NCBI RefSeq assembly: GCF_006265095.1
Contig: NZ_VCNK01000014.1
Location: forward strand, 156,037 to 220,036
Direction of reading: 5' to 3'
DNA: 64,000 nucleotides
Source: Phaeobacter sp. B1627
GTDB taxonomy: Bacteria > Pseudomonadota > Alphaproteobacteria > Rhodobacterales > Rhodobacteraceae
Positions 9,187 through 17,787 of this stretch are shown here, piece after piece (the first letter of the stretch is position 1; every line of letters begins with the position of its first letter). The position numbers and the translations under genes are program-made. The notes under the pieces were generated by a model. The model searched no databases and had not been told where the DNA came from. It worked only from the letters and a program-made list of their open reading frames with translations.

Positions 9187-9381
9187 TTAATAGTGGTGAT
9201 CAATAAATTGATTTCCGTCACCAATTCGACTTGCCCACAATAAATCCACAGAAAAATTCACAAGCCCATTTTTGCAAAGCGTTTTTAATTCCTCAGGGTT
9301 GATACCGGTAAAGTTGCGGAGCCTGACAACCAGAGCCCAAACGCGCGGCAAAACTGCCTGATTCTGCAGCAGAAAATACAT
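9187..9381 (-). CDS. Possible AT-rich small ORF (64 codons), doubtful
   Basis: An open frame starting MYFLLQNQAVLPRVW and ending GNQFIDHHY lies upstream of the SSTC peptide gene on the same strand and abuts the 5' side of xthA. Its base composition is lower in GC than its neighbours. GGGG precedes the ATG by about 6 nt, but most of the frame is compatible with chance. It could be a real small gene of the same cluster, a relic, or nothing. An inverted repeat, ATCAATAAATTGAT (9199-9212), lies at its 3' end. Confidence 0.25.
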   Translation of the reverse strand: MYFLLQNQAVLPRVWALVVRLRNFTGINPEELKTLCKNGLVNFSVDLLWASRIGDGNQFIDHHY

Positions 9382-9484
9382 GAGCGCCCCGGCCCAGAGA
9401 GCACCGGGCCAGGGCCTGCATTGCTTGCGAGACGGCGGGATTTCAGCGATAGAACTCCCGGGACAGCGCAGAACGGAGACCGAC

Positions 9485-10291
9485 ATGAAGATCGCCAGTT
9501 TCAACATCAACGGCATCAAGGCCCGCCTCAATGCGCTCGGGGACTGGCTGGACGAAGCCCAGCCCGACGTCGCCGTGCTGCAGGAGATCAAATCCGTCGA
9601 TGAGGCCTTCCCGCGCGAGATGATCGAGGACCGCGGCTACAATCTGGAAACCCACGGTCAAAAAGGGTTCAACGGGGTGGCGATTCTGTCAAAGCTGCCG
9701 CTTGAGGATGTGCAACGCGGTCTGCCCGGCGACGACAGCGACACCCAGGCCCGATGGATCGAGGCGACGGTCGTGGGCAAGCAGGCGATCCGAATCTGCG
9801 GCCTCTATCTGCCCAACGGCAACCCGGTCGAGCTGAACGCGGATGGCAGCCCGGTTGCGGGCGGGAAATACGCCTATAAACTTGCCTGGATGGAGCGCCT
9901 CAGGGCCCGTGCAGAGGCGCTTTTGGCGGAGGAGATGCCCGCCTTGATGGCCGGGGACTACAATATCATCCCCCAGGCCGAAGATGCCAGCCGTCCCGAA
10001 GTCTGGCGCGACGACGCGCTGTTTCGGCCCGAAAGCCGCGATGCATTCCGCAGAATCGTCAACCTCGGCTTCACCGAAGCCTTTCGCAGCCGCACCCATG
10101 GCCCGGGCCACTACACGTTCTGGGACTATCAGGCAGGCGCGTGGAACCGCAACGACGGCATCCGCATCGACCACTTTCTGCTGAGCCCGCAGGCGGCGGA
10201 TCTGTTGCTGGACTGCCAGATCGACAAGGACATCCGCGCCCGCGAGAAACCCTCCGACCATGTGCCGATCTGGGTCGAACTGGACCTCTGA
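9485..10291 (+). CDS. xthA: Exodeoxyribonuclease III
   Basis: AP endonuclease and 3'-5' exonuclease of base-excision repair. 268 aa, normal for ExoIII. Landmarks of the endonuclease/exonuclease/phosphatase fold are MKIASFNINGIKARL, VAVLQEIKS (catalytic Glu), GLYLPNGNP, AGDYNIIPQ (Asp-Asn pair) and the C-terminal KPSDHVPIWVELDL with the catalytic Asp-His. The start at 9485 is chosen from the family N-terminus; the frame is open for another 35 codons upstream without homology. Convergent with the flavin monooxygenase. Confidence 0.95.
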   Translation: MKIASFNINGIKARLNALGDWLDEAQPDVAVLQEIKSVDEAFPREMIEDRGYNLETHGQKGFNGVAILSKLPLEDVQRGLPGDDSDTQARWIEATVVGKQAIRICGLYLPNGNPVELNADGSPVAGGKYAYKLAWMERLRARAEALLAEEMPALMAGDYNIIPQAEDASRPEVWRDDALFRPESRDAFRRIVNLGFTEAFRSRTHGPGHYTFWDYQAGAWNRNDGIRIDHFLLSPQAADLLLDCQIDKDIRAREKPSDHVPIWVELDL

Positions 10292-10425
10292 AGACCCGGG
10301 TATCTGTGGGCCAGAGCTCTGTGCCCCGCTTGCGCCCTGATCCGGAAAACGTTCCGTGTGGCGACCGGGCAGCGGCGCGGGGTCGCGACGGGGGGGCCAT
10401 CCGGGGACCGGCCCGGCCGCTGCCG

Positions 10426-11616
10426 CTACAGGCGGGGCGCCGTCCGGTCCTGCCGGGTCTCATCGTGGCGGTAGATCCAGTCGAACTGACTGACCATGCG
10501 CTGCGGCGCCAGCGCGCCTGCCAGACGTAAAATCCCATGCGCAGGCCAGCTCAGCGGCGCCCGCAGGTGGTATTTCCAGGCATTGCCACTGGCGGCCTCC
10601 ACCACTTTAGCCGCCCTTGCCCGCCGCCGGAGCTGATAGGCCGACAAGGCGGCCGCGATATCGGGAGCCGCCGCCAGGCAATCCACCAGCGCATAGGCAT
10701 CCTCCAGCGCCATATTCGCGCCCTGCGCCATGAAGGGGAGCGTCGGATGCGCCGCATCCCCCAGCAACGCAATGCCGTCCTGCCCCCAGTTCTGTGCGAC
10801 CGGATGACGAAACAGGCCCCACAGCTTGACCTCGTCCACAGTGTCCAGCAGCTCCCGCGCGATGCCGCCAAACCCGGCGAAGGCCTGTCGGAGATTGTCG
10901 GGATTGTCGCCGTGGCTCCAGCTTTCCTCGGCCCAATTCCGTCGCGCCTGCGCAGCCACCAGATTGACCATTGACCCATCCCTGATCGGATAGGTCACCA
11001 GATGCCGCCCAGGCCCCATGAACACCTGCGCCTCGGGTGGCAGGCCCAGCCGATTGGGCACCGTCGCGCGCCAGGCCACCTGGCCGCTGAACCGGGGGGC
11101 GCGCACTGCATTCAGGGCCGGTCTCACCCGCGAATGGATGCCGTCAGCGCCGATGACCAGGTCCGCGTGGCACTTCGCCCCATTGGCCAGATGCACCGCC
11201 GGACGCGGGCCGGGCACCACTGTGCTGACCTTCTGCAACAGGCGCACCTGAACGCCCGAGCGGCGCACTGCATCGGCCAGCAGGTGGATCAGATCGGCCC
11301 GATGCACGAAATAATACCGCAGGTCCGGCGCATATTGGTCCAGATCAAGCCGCAGCACCTCGCGGCCATGGGCGTGATGGCGCAGGACCACGGCGCGGGC
11401 CCGTTGCGCACACCAGGCCAGATCATCCGCCAGCCCCATCGCCCGCAGCACTGCGACGCCGTTCGGGGTGACCTGCAGACCGGCACCGACCTCGGAGATC
11501 TCCTCGGCCTGTTCCAGCACCGTGACCTGCGCCCCCTTTTGACGCAGCAGATAGGCCACCGCGAGACCACCGATCCCCGCCCCGACCACCGATATTCTGA
11601 CGTCCTTGAAGTTCAT
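10426..11616 (-). CDS. FAD-dependent monooxygenase (aromatic hydroxylase type)
   Basis: Class A flavoprotein monooxygenase, about 396 aa, resembling salicylate or 3-hydroxybenzoate hydroxylases. The Rossmann FAD motif VVGAGIGGLAVAYLL is at the N-terminus, the DG-type motif VIGADGIHSRVR is central, and GIALLGDAAHPTLPFMAQGANMALEDA binds the FAD ribityl and NADPH. The start MNFKDVRIS was chosen because an alternative ATG (11652) would lie only 3 nt past the dksA terminator. It sits directly downstream of dksA on the same strand but behind that terminator. The substrate cannot be inferred. Confidence 0.85.
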   Translation of the reverse strand: MNFKDVRISVVGAGIGGLAVAYLLRQKGAQVTVLEQAEEISEVGAGLQVTPNGVAVLRAMGLADDLAWCAQRARAVVLRHHAHGREVLRLDLDQYAPDLRYYFVHRADLIHLLADAVRRSGVQVRLLQKVSTVVPGPRPAVHLANGAKCHADLVIGADGIHSRVRPALNAVRAPRFSGQVAWRATVPNRLGLPPEAQVFMGPGRHLVTYPIRDGSMVNLVAAQARRNWAEESWSHGDNPDNLRQAFAGFGGIARELLDTVDEVKLWGLFRHPVAQNWGQDGIALLGDAAHPTLPFMAQGANMALEDAYALVDCLAAAPDIAAALSAYQLRRRARAAKVVEAASGNAWKYHLRAPLSWPAHGILRLAGALAPQRMVSQFDWIYRHDETRQDRTAPRL

Positions 11617-11654
11617 TCGCCCCTGACCTGCATTCCCCGTGCCATCGCTCATAA

Positions 11655-11687
11655 CAAAAAAGCGCCGGATCAAAAGACCCGGCGCTT
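11655..11687 (-). terminator. Rho-independent terminator of dksA
   Basis: Perfect 9-bp stem AAGCGCCGG/CCGGCGCTT (11679-11687 and 11660-11668 on the minus strand) followed by a T-run, 36 nt after the dksA stop. Confidence 0.85.
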
Positions 11688-11722
11688 CATAAACTTGTGG
11701 ATGTAGGACTTTTTTGGTGGTC

Positions 11723-12145
11723 CTAATCGTCGCGATGGACCTTCTCTCGACGTTCGTGCCGCTCCTGAGCCTCAAGGCTCATGGTTGCAATCGGACGCGC
11801 GTCCAGCCGTTTCAATGAAATTGGTTCCCCGGTGACTTCGCAGTAGCCATACTCGCCCTCGTCGATACGACGGATCGCAGAGTCGATCTTGGCCACAAGT
11901 TTGCGTTGACGATCCCGGGTGCGCAGCTCAAGCGCGCGGTCGGTCTCTTCGCTGGCACGATCAGCCACGTCGGGAATATTACGGGTGTTTTCCTGCAGGC
12001 CTTCAATGGTGTCACGGCTTTCATCCAAAAGCTCGGCTTTCCAGTTGTACAGCTTGCGGCGGAAATATTCCATCTGCCGTTCGTTCATGAACGGCTCGTC
12101 TTCAGCCGGGCGATAGTCCTCCGGCAGAAACGTTTCCTGCTTCAT
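11723..12145 (-). CDS. dksA: RNA polymerase-binding transcription factor DksA
   Basis: Secondary-channel regulator of RNA polymerase that works with ppGpp. 140 aa. The coiled-coil region contains DVADRASEETDRALELRTRDRQ, with the acidic DxxDxA tip. The C-terminal zinc-finger region (YGYCEVTGEPISLKRL) keeps only one of the four cysteines, as reported for the single-cysteine DksA of Rhodobacter sphaeroides. The start at 12145 is chosen because AAGGAG lies 5-6 nt upstream and MKQETFLPEDYRP matches the family. A second ATG at 12199 also has a Shine-Dalgarno (GGGGGAG) and would add 18 residues. Confidence 0.9.
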   Translation of the reverse strand: MKQETFLPEDYRPAEDEPFMNERQMEYFRRKLYNWKAELLDESRDTIEGLQENTRNIPDVADRASEETDRALELRTRDRQRKLVAKIDSAIRRIDEGEYGYCEVTGEPISLKRLDARPIATMSLEAQERHERREKVHRDD

Positions 12146-12332
12146 TTCGGCTCCTTCGGTCTGGCCCATCACCTTGGTCTCTGCAAATTTTCCAAGCATC
12201 AAAGCTCCCCCATGCCGCTGCGTTTATCGCCATGTGCGCCGAATGTCACTACACAATAATTCCACGCTGTGATTAAACCTGCACCTAGCATGTCAATTCG
12301 GCAATATTAGGGCGCAGCCTAAAGGAGACTCC

Positions 12333-13172
12333 ATGCAATTTCAGGGCACTAAGGACTATGTCGCCACCGATGACCTGAAGATCGCGGTCAATGCAGCGGT
12401 CACATTGGAGCGCCCTTTGCTGGTCAAGGGAGAACCCGGAACCGGCAAGACGGAGCTGGCAAAACAGGTCTCCGATGCCCTCGGTTTGCGCATGATCGAA
12501 TGGAACGTCAAATCCACCACCCGCGCCCAGCAGGGGCTATATGAGTATGACGCGGTGTCCCGTCTGCGCGACAGCCAGCTGGGCGACGAACGGGTGCATG
12601 ATGTACGCAATTATATCCGCAAGGGCAAGCTCTGGGAGGCCTTCGAGGCGGATGAAAAGGTCGTCCTGCTGATCGACGAAATCGACAAGGCCGACATCGA
12701 ATTCCCCAACGATCTGCTGCAGGAACTCGACAAGATGGAGTTCCACGTCTACGAGACCGGCGAAACTGTTCGTGCCCGCCATCGCCCGATCATGATCATC
12801 ACCTCCAACAACGAAAAGGAACTGCCGGACGCCTTTCTGCGCCGCTGTTTCTTTCACTACATCCGCTTCCCGGATGCGGAGACGATGAAGAAGATCGTCG
12901 AGGTGCACCACCCTGAGATCAAATCCGACCTGCTCACCGCCGCGCTGACCCAGTTCTACGAGATCCGCGAGACCCAGGGGCTGAAGAAAAAACCCTCCAC
13001 CTCCGAGGTGATCGACTGGCTGAAGCTGCTGCTGGCCGAGGATCTGACCCCCGCCGATCTGGCCCGCGACGGTGTCAATGCCCTGCCCAAGCTGCATGGC
13101 GCTCTGCTCAAGAATGAACAGGACGTGCATCTGTTCGAACGGCTGGCCTTCATGGCCAGACGCGGCCGCTAG
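12333..13172 (+). CDS. MoxR-family AAA+ ATPase
   Basis: 279-aa AAA+ protein of the MoxR group, chaperone-like ATPases that act with von Willebrand factor A proteins. Walker A is GEPGTGKT (residues 33-40), Walker B is VVLLIDEIDKAD, sensor 1 is IITSNNEKELPDAFLRRC and the C-terminal lid follows. AAGGAG precedes the ATG by about 5 nt. A VWA protein gene follows 2.2 kb downstream on the same strand, so the two probably form a metal-centre or complex maturation pair as in CoxD/CoxE-like systems; the client is unknown. Confidence 0.9.
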   Translation: MQFQGTKDYVATDDLKIAVNAAVTLERPLLVKGEPGTGKTELAKQVSDALGLRMIEWNVKSTTRAQQGLYEYDAVSRLRDSQLGDERVHDVRNYIRKGKLWEAFEADEKVVLLIDEIDKADIEFPNDLLQELDKMEFHVYETGETVRARHRPIMIITSNNEKELPDAFLRRCFFHYIRFPDAETMKKIVEVHHPEIKSDLLTAALTQFYEIRETQGLKKKPSTSEVIDWLKLLLAEDLTPADLARDGVNALPKLHGALLKNEQDVHLFERLAFMARRGR

Positions 13173-13488
13173 GCGCCGCCACAGCCCCGTCCCCGTCGCA
13201 GGGGTCGCAACCCCAAAAGCACAGCTCGCGGCCCTGTCATTGCCCCGACTTCAAAATCTTGCCGCATTTCTGCGCCATTGCAGTAGGCTCGACCGGACGG
13301 CGTGCGCGGCAAGAGCGCGCGCGGAAAGGTCGGCGTGGAAGGTCGGCGTGGAAGACAGGTCGACGAAGACGGCTATGGAGACGAGGCGAGTATTACGAGT
13401 GACCTTGATACAGTTTTTTCCGGACGCCCTGTTGCCCGCCTTGCGGGCGACGTTGCGCAGCCCGCGGACAACGTTGCTCAGCCTGCGG
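13173..13488 (+). other. Intergenic gap with short direct repeats
   Basis: No gene is seen in this 316-bp gap between moxR and the DUF2927 lipoprotein. It contains a 13-bp direct repeat GGTCGGCGTGGAA (near 13329-13354) and imperfect copies of GTTGCGCAGCCCGCGGA (around 13450-13488) that run up to the start of the lipoprotein gene. An ATG at 13375 is in frame with that gene but the residues it adds look non-natural. Confidence 0.5.
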
Positions 13489-14865
13489 ATGAGGATCCGT
13501 CCCGCCCTGCTGGCGGCTCTCGGGCTGGCGCTTCTGGCCGGCGCCTGCAGCGATGGTGGCCCGCCCCCCACCCGCGCCGCTGCGGGGAATGCGCTCTCCC
13601 TGCCTCCGATCCGCACCTTTGCCACCACCGCCGCTCTGGCCCCGCAACGGTCCAACTCCGATATGGCCCGCGATTTTCTGGACCTGCATTTCCGTCTTGA
13701 GGGCGGCAGCACATTGCCGGTGCTGACACGGTTCGAGATGCCCATCGGCGTCGCCGTCACCGGCAGCCCGACCGCGACGCTGCGCCCGGATCTGGAGGCG
13801 CTGCTGCGCCGCCTGCGCCGCGAAGCCGGGATCGATATCCGCCTCACCCCGCCCGCCGAGGCCCGCATCACGATCGAGGCCGTGAGCCGCGACCGCATCC
13901 AGCGGGTCCTGCCTCAGGCGGCCTGTTTCGTGGTTCCCAATGTCAGCTCGCTTGACGAATACCGCCGCAATCGCCGCGCGCTGCAGACCGATTGGAAAAG
14001 CCTCCGCCGCCGCGACCGGCTCGCGATCTTCGTCCCCAACGACGTCAGCCCGCAAGAGCTGCGGGACTGTCTGCACGAAGAGCTGGCTCAGGCGCTGGGG
14101 CCCCTCAATGACCTCTACCGATTGCCCGATTCCGTCTTCAATGACGACAACATCCACGCCATTCTGACCGGCTTTGACATGCTGATGCTGCGCGCCACCT
14201 ATGACCCTGCGCTGACGACCGGCATGACCCGCCCAGAGGTCGCCGCCCGCATTCCGGCCATTCTCGCCCGGCTCAATCCCGCAGGCGAGACGCGCCGCTC
14301 CGCCCCGCTCCCCGAAACCCCGAGAGCCTGGATCACAGCGGTGGAAACCGCCCTTGGCGCCTATGGCTCCGACGCGACCCGCAGCCGCGCCGCCCATGAG
14401 GCCGCCCGGATAGCCCGCGATCTCGGCTGGCATGATCATCGCCGCGCCTTTGGCCACTTTCTGCTGGGCCGCACCGAACAGAGCCGCGACACCGGGCTCG
14501 CAGAGGCGCATTTCCGCACCGCGCTCACCTTTTTCGGTCAGGGGCCCGACACCGCCAATCACCGGGCGCTGATCCAGTCCCGTCTGGCCGCCTTTGCGCT
14601 TCAGGCCGCAGAGTATGACAGCGCCGCGCGGCTGCTCGATCAGGCGATGCCTGCGGCAAAAGCCGGACAAAACGCCGCACTCCTGTCGACCCTCCTGATG
14701 ATGAAGGCCCGCCTCGCCGACGCCCGGGGCCATCGCCGCGAGGCTGCGGCATTGCGCTCTGACAGCATTGGCTGGGCGCTCTACGGGCTGGGCACCGAGG
14801 CGACGATAGACCATCAACTGCGCCACCGGACGGCCGCCACCACTGCCGCCGCCACCCTGCGCTGA
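13489..14865 (+). CDS. DUF2927 domain lipoprotein
   Basis: 458-aa predicted lipoprotein with the N-terminal hydrophobic stretch LLAALGLALLAGAC ending in a lipobox-like Cys. The central part carries the DUF2927 signature (CLHEELAQALGPLNDLY followed by DSVFNDDN), with a metalloprotease-like HEE helix. The C-terminal 150 residues are Ala-rich helical pairs resembling tetratricopeptide repeats. The start at 13489 is preferred because it places the signal peptide at the N-terminus, although the Shine-Dalgarno is weak. It lies between moxR and the VWA gene; a periplasmic role is inferred. Confidence 0.8.
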   Translation: MRIRPALLAALGLALLAGACSDGGPPPTRAAAGNALSLPPIRTFATTAALAPQRSNSDMARDFLDLHFRLEGGSTLPVLTRFEMPIGVAVTGSPTATLRPDLEALLRRLRREAGIDIRLTPPAEARITIEAVSRDRIQRVLPQAACFVVPNVSSLDEYRRNRRALQTDWKSLRRRDRLAIFVPNDVSPQELRDCLHEELAQALGPLNDLYRLPDSVFNDDNIHAILTGFDMLMLRATYDPALTTGMTRPEVAARIPAILARLNPAGETRRSAPLPETPRAWITAVETALGAYGSDATRSRAAHEAARIARDLGWHDHRRAFGHFLLGRTEQSRDTGLAEAHFRTALTFFGQGPDTANHRALIQSRLAAFALQAAEYDSAARLLDQAMPAAKAGQNAALLSTLLMMKARLADARGHRREAAALRSDSIGWALYGLGTEATIDHQLRHRTAATTAAATLR

Positions 14866-15101
14866 TCCGACCAAACCGGCCCCAGGCGGGTATGGATGTG
14901 GGGCCTGAGAGGGCTGTTCGCCCCCCGTGCCTGCCCCCGTACTCGCCCCCGTGCTTGCCCCCGCCCTTGCATCCATCGTTGCACGGGTCTTTGCACTGGC
15001 GGCACGGCCGCGCTATACGCGGCAGAACCATTTGTCACAGATCCTTCGGCCGCTACCGGAAAAGCCCGCCGCCGCAGGACGCAAGCACCGGGAAGACCCA
15101 C

Positions 15102-15275
15102 ATGATCGTGATCCTCGCACTCCTCTCTGGCGCGGCCCTCGGCGCCTTCAAGGCCCGCAAACGTGGCGGCAACCTTGCCGATATGCTGCAATACGGGGCT
15201 GTCTACGCCATGATCTTTGGTATTCTCGGCCTGCTCGCCACCATCATTGCCCACCGTATGATCGTCAGCCCCTGA
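15102..15275 (+). CDS. Small membrane protein, 57 aa
   Basis: Starts MIVILALLSGAALGAF, then a basic stretch KARKRGGNLADMLQYG and a second hydrophobic segment (AVYAMIFGILGLLATIIA), ending HRMIVSP. It is a two-helix membrane protein with a short positively charged cytoplasmic loop. GGAAG lies about 8 nt before the ATG. It is 67 bp upstream of the VWA gene on the same strand and probably cotranscribed. Small proteins like this are common in the family at this place; the function is not known. Confidence 0.7.
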   Translation: MIVILALLSGAALGAFKARKRGGNLADMLQYGAVYAMIFGILGLLATIIAHRMIVSP

Positions 15276-15342
15276 CCCCCCGCGCCTCACCGGGCCTCAT
15301 ACCACCCCGCACGACGCCTCGCGCCGCGGATCGGAGAACGCC

Positions 15343-16527
15343 ATGTTCCAGCCCTTTTTCGAGAACCTGCGCGCGGCTGCCGTGCCCGTCTCCCTGCGGG
15401 AATACCTCGCCTTTCTCGAAGGGCTGAAGGCCGGGCTGGCCACCTATGACATCGAGGCGTTTTACTTCCTCGCGCGCACGGTGATGGTCAAGGATGAACG
15501 CAACCTCGACAAATTCGACCGCGCCTTTGCACAGACGTTCAAAGGGCTGGAGGCAATCCCCGCCGAGGCCGTGATCGATGCGGTTGATCTCCCCGAGGAC
15601 TGGCTGCGCAAAATGGCGGAGAAACACCTCAGCCCCGAGGAACGGCAGGAAATCGAGGCCCTCGGCGGCTTTGACAAGCTGATGGAAACGCTCAAGGAGC
15701 GGCTCAAGGAGCAGAAGGGGCGTCATCAGGGCGGCAACAAATGGATCGGAACGGCCGGCACCTCGCCCTTTGGGGCCTATGGCTACAATCCCGAGGGGGT
15801 GCGCATCGGCCAGAAGGAAAGCCGCCACCAGCGCGCCGTCAAGGTCTGGGACAAACGCGATTTCCGCAACCTTGACGGTGATGTGGAACTGGGCACCCGC
15901 AACATCAAGGTCGCCCTGAAACGCCTGCGCCGCTGGGTGCGGGAGGGGGCCCGGGATGAGCTGGACCTCGACGGCACCATCCGCTCCACTGCCGAACACG
16001 GCTATCTGGATGTGAAGACACGGCCCGAGCGGCACAATGCGGTCAAGGTCCTGTTGTTTCTCGATGTGGGGGGCTCCATGGACCCGCATATCAAAGTGGT
16101 GGAGGAGTTGTTTTCCGCCGCGCGGTCGGAATTCAAGCATCTGGAGTATTTCTACTTCCACAATTGCATCTACGAAGGGGTCTGGCGCGACAATCGCCGC
16201 CGCTGGGAGGCGCAGACCCCCACCCATGAGGTGCTCCGGACGTATGGGCCGGACTACAAATGTATCTTTGTGGGCGATGCCTCGATGTCCCCCTACGAGA
16301 TCGCCTATCCCGGCGGCGCCAACGAGCATTGGAACCAGGAGGCCGGTCAGGTCTGGCTCGAACGGGCCCGGGCACAATGGGGGGCGCATCTGTGGATCAA
16401 TCCCGTGCCCGAGGCGCAATGGGACTACACCCATTCGATCAGCATGATCCGCGAAATCTTCGAAGGCCGCATGGTGCCGATGACCCTCGCCGGACTGGAT
16501 CGCGGCATGAAAGAGCTGATCCGCTGA
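15343..16527 (+). CDS. VWA domain-containing protein (CoxE-like)
   Basis: 394-aa cytoplasmic protein. The N-terminal half is helical and charged; the C-terminal half is a von Willebrand A fold with the MIDAS motif DVGGSM (residues 241-246; Gly replaces the more common first Ser of DxSxS). It is the usual partner of MoxR ATPases, and moxR lies upstream on the same strand. Together they probably remodel or load a metal into a client complex; no client gene is visible nearby. Full length, with no break seen. Confidence 0.85.
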   Translation: MFQPFFENLRAAAVPVSLREYLAFLEGLKAGLATYDIEAFYFLARTVMVKDERNLDKFDRAFAQTFKGLEAIPAEAVIDAVDLPEDWLRKMAEKHLSPEERQEIEALGGFDKLMETLKERLKEQKGRHQGGNKWIGTAGTSPFGAYGYNPEGVRIGQKESRHQRAVKVWDKRDFRNLDGDVELGTRNIKVALKRLRRWVREGARDELDLDGTIRSTAEHGYLDVKTRPERHNAVKVLLFLDVGGSMDPHIKVVEELFSAARSEFKHLEYFYFHNCIYEGVWRDNRRRWEAQTPTHEVLRTYGPDYKCIFVGDASMSPYEIAYPGGANEHWNQEAGQVWLERARAQWGAHLWINPVPEAQWDYTHSISMIREIFEGRMVPMTLAGLDRGMKELIR

Positions 16528-16700
16528 CCCCTGGCCGTCGGCGGCGACCCTGCGCCCTCTGCGCCTTGTCTTTTGCGCCTTGCGATTTCGCCTTCCCTTG
16601 CGTCTTGCGCCTTGCGCCTTGCGATGTCGCAAATACGGCGTCCTCTGACTGGGCAACCTCCATCTGGGTGGGCTGCGCCGGTCAGGGACCACAAAAAGTA

Positions 16701-16760
16701 TCAGCCCTTCTGACGTTGTGTTTCGCGTGCGAAACAACAGGTCAGGAAGGCTGACATTTT
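16701..16760. terminator. Long imperfect hairpin, probable bidirectional terminator
   Basis: The outer arms TCAGCCCTTCTGAC and GTCAGGAAGGCTGA pair with few mismatches and the inner part pairs through TTTCGC/GCGAAA; the stem is about 25 bp over 54 nt. TTTT follows on the plus strand and, on the minus strand, TTTTT follows the other side. It lies 170 bp after the VWA stop. Confidence 0.5.
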
Positions 16761-16861
16761 CCCACAGCCACCCTATGACGGACCCGCGTCGCGTTTCACA
16801 GCACGGGGGGCGCTCCCGCCCCTTTGTCATGAGGCATAGCCTCCCTCCAAAGCGTTGGGCC

Positions 16862-16896
16862 GGGCGGGGGCCGCGCCGAAGGCGCGGCCCCCGCCC
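16862..16896. repeat. Perfect 16-bp GC-rich inverted repeat
   Basis: GGGCGGGGGCCGCGCC, loop GAA, GGCGCGGCCCCCGCCC. There is no T-run on either side. It may be a structured terminator or a repetitive intergenic element. Confidence 0.6.
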
Positions 16897-17079
16897 CCTC
16901 GCGATGCGCGGAGCGCAGCGCAAAACCTCAGCCGACCGCCAAACCGGGCGCATCCATCACCGCCAGAAGGCTCCTGCGCCCCGCCCCATCATGTTGCTGC
17001 CGCAACGACAGAGCACCTCGCGACAGGAATAGTCAGCAAACACCTTGTCCGCCCCGCGAAACCCGCCCATATCTGGACC

Positions 17080-17766
17080 ATGCTCAGATTGACGCCCATC
17101 CTTCTCGCCGTGATCTACGGGTTGGTCATGTACCGGCTTTCGGTCTGGCGCACCCACCGTGAACTGGACGCCCGCTCCACCGAGCTGGCAGATCCCCGGC
17201 TGAAGCAGATGACCGACCGGCTTGCCGCCGCACTGGAACTGCCGCGCATCCCGGTCTACATCTATGAAATCGACCCGGTGAACGGGCTGGCGGCGCCCGA
17301 CGGGCGGATCTTCATCACCCGGGGATTTTACCGCAAGTTCCGCAACGGCGAGGTCACGGACGCGGAACTGACCTCGGTGATCGCGCATGAGCTCGGCCAC
17401 GTGGCGCTCGGCCACGCCCGCAAGCGGATGATTGACTTCTCGGGACAGAATGCGCTGCGTACGGTTCTGATGATGGTGCTCGGCCGCTATGTGCCCATCG
17501 TCGGCCCCTGGATCGCGGGAATGCTCGCCAACCTGCTGGCGGCGCGCCTGTCCCGCGGCGATGAATATGAGGCCGATGAATATGCCGCCGCGCTGCTCAC
17601 CAAAGCAGGCATCGGCGTCGCGCCCCAGAAAAGCCTCTTCCGCAAGCTCGAAGCGCTGACCAATGCGCGCTCCGGCATGGCGCCCGCCTGGTTGATGAGC
17701 CACCCGAAGACCGACGAGCGGATCGCCGCGCTGGAGCGGCTGGAGGCGAAATGGGGCACGCCCTGA
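17080..17766 (+). CDS. M48 family metalloprotease
   Basis: 228-aa membrane-anchored zinc protease. An N-terminal helix (TPILLAVIYGLVMYRL) is followed by the domain with HELGH in SVIAHELGHVALGH and the third ligand region EYEADEYAAALLTKAG; the C-terminus has LMSHPKTDERIAALERL, typical of M48. The start MLRLTPILL was chosen as the first ATG that gives a membrane anchor; the frame upstream is compositionally non-coding. It is monocistronic, with a repeat-rich gap after it. The substrate is unknown. Confidence 0.87.
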   Translation: MLRLTPILLAVIYGLVMYRLSVWRTHRELDARSTELADPRLKQMTDRLAAALELPRIPVYIYEIDPVNGLAAPDGRIFITRGFYRKFRNGEVTDAELTSVIAHELGHVALGHARKRMIDFSGQNALRTVLMMVLGRYVPIVGPWIAGMLANLLAARLSRGDEYEADEYAAALLTKAGIGVAPQKSLFRKLEALTNARSGMAPAWLMSHPKTDERIAALERLEAKWGTP

Positions 17767-17787
17767 ACGCGCAGGAGCCGCAACCTA

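Larger units (their letters stand above)
16528..17079 (+). other. 552-bp intergenic region with repeats and hairpins
   Basis: No convincing gene. From about 16548 to 16627 the motif GCGCCTTGCG recurs in degenerate copies (GCGCCTTG, GCGTCTTG, GCGATTTCGCC). Two hairpins follow (16701-16760 and 16862-16896, listed separately). The last 180 bp before the M48 gene are featureless and GC-rich. Confidence 0.5.
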
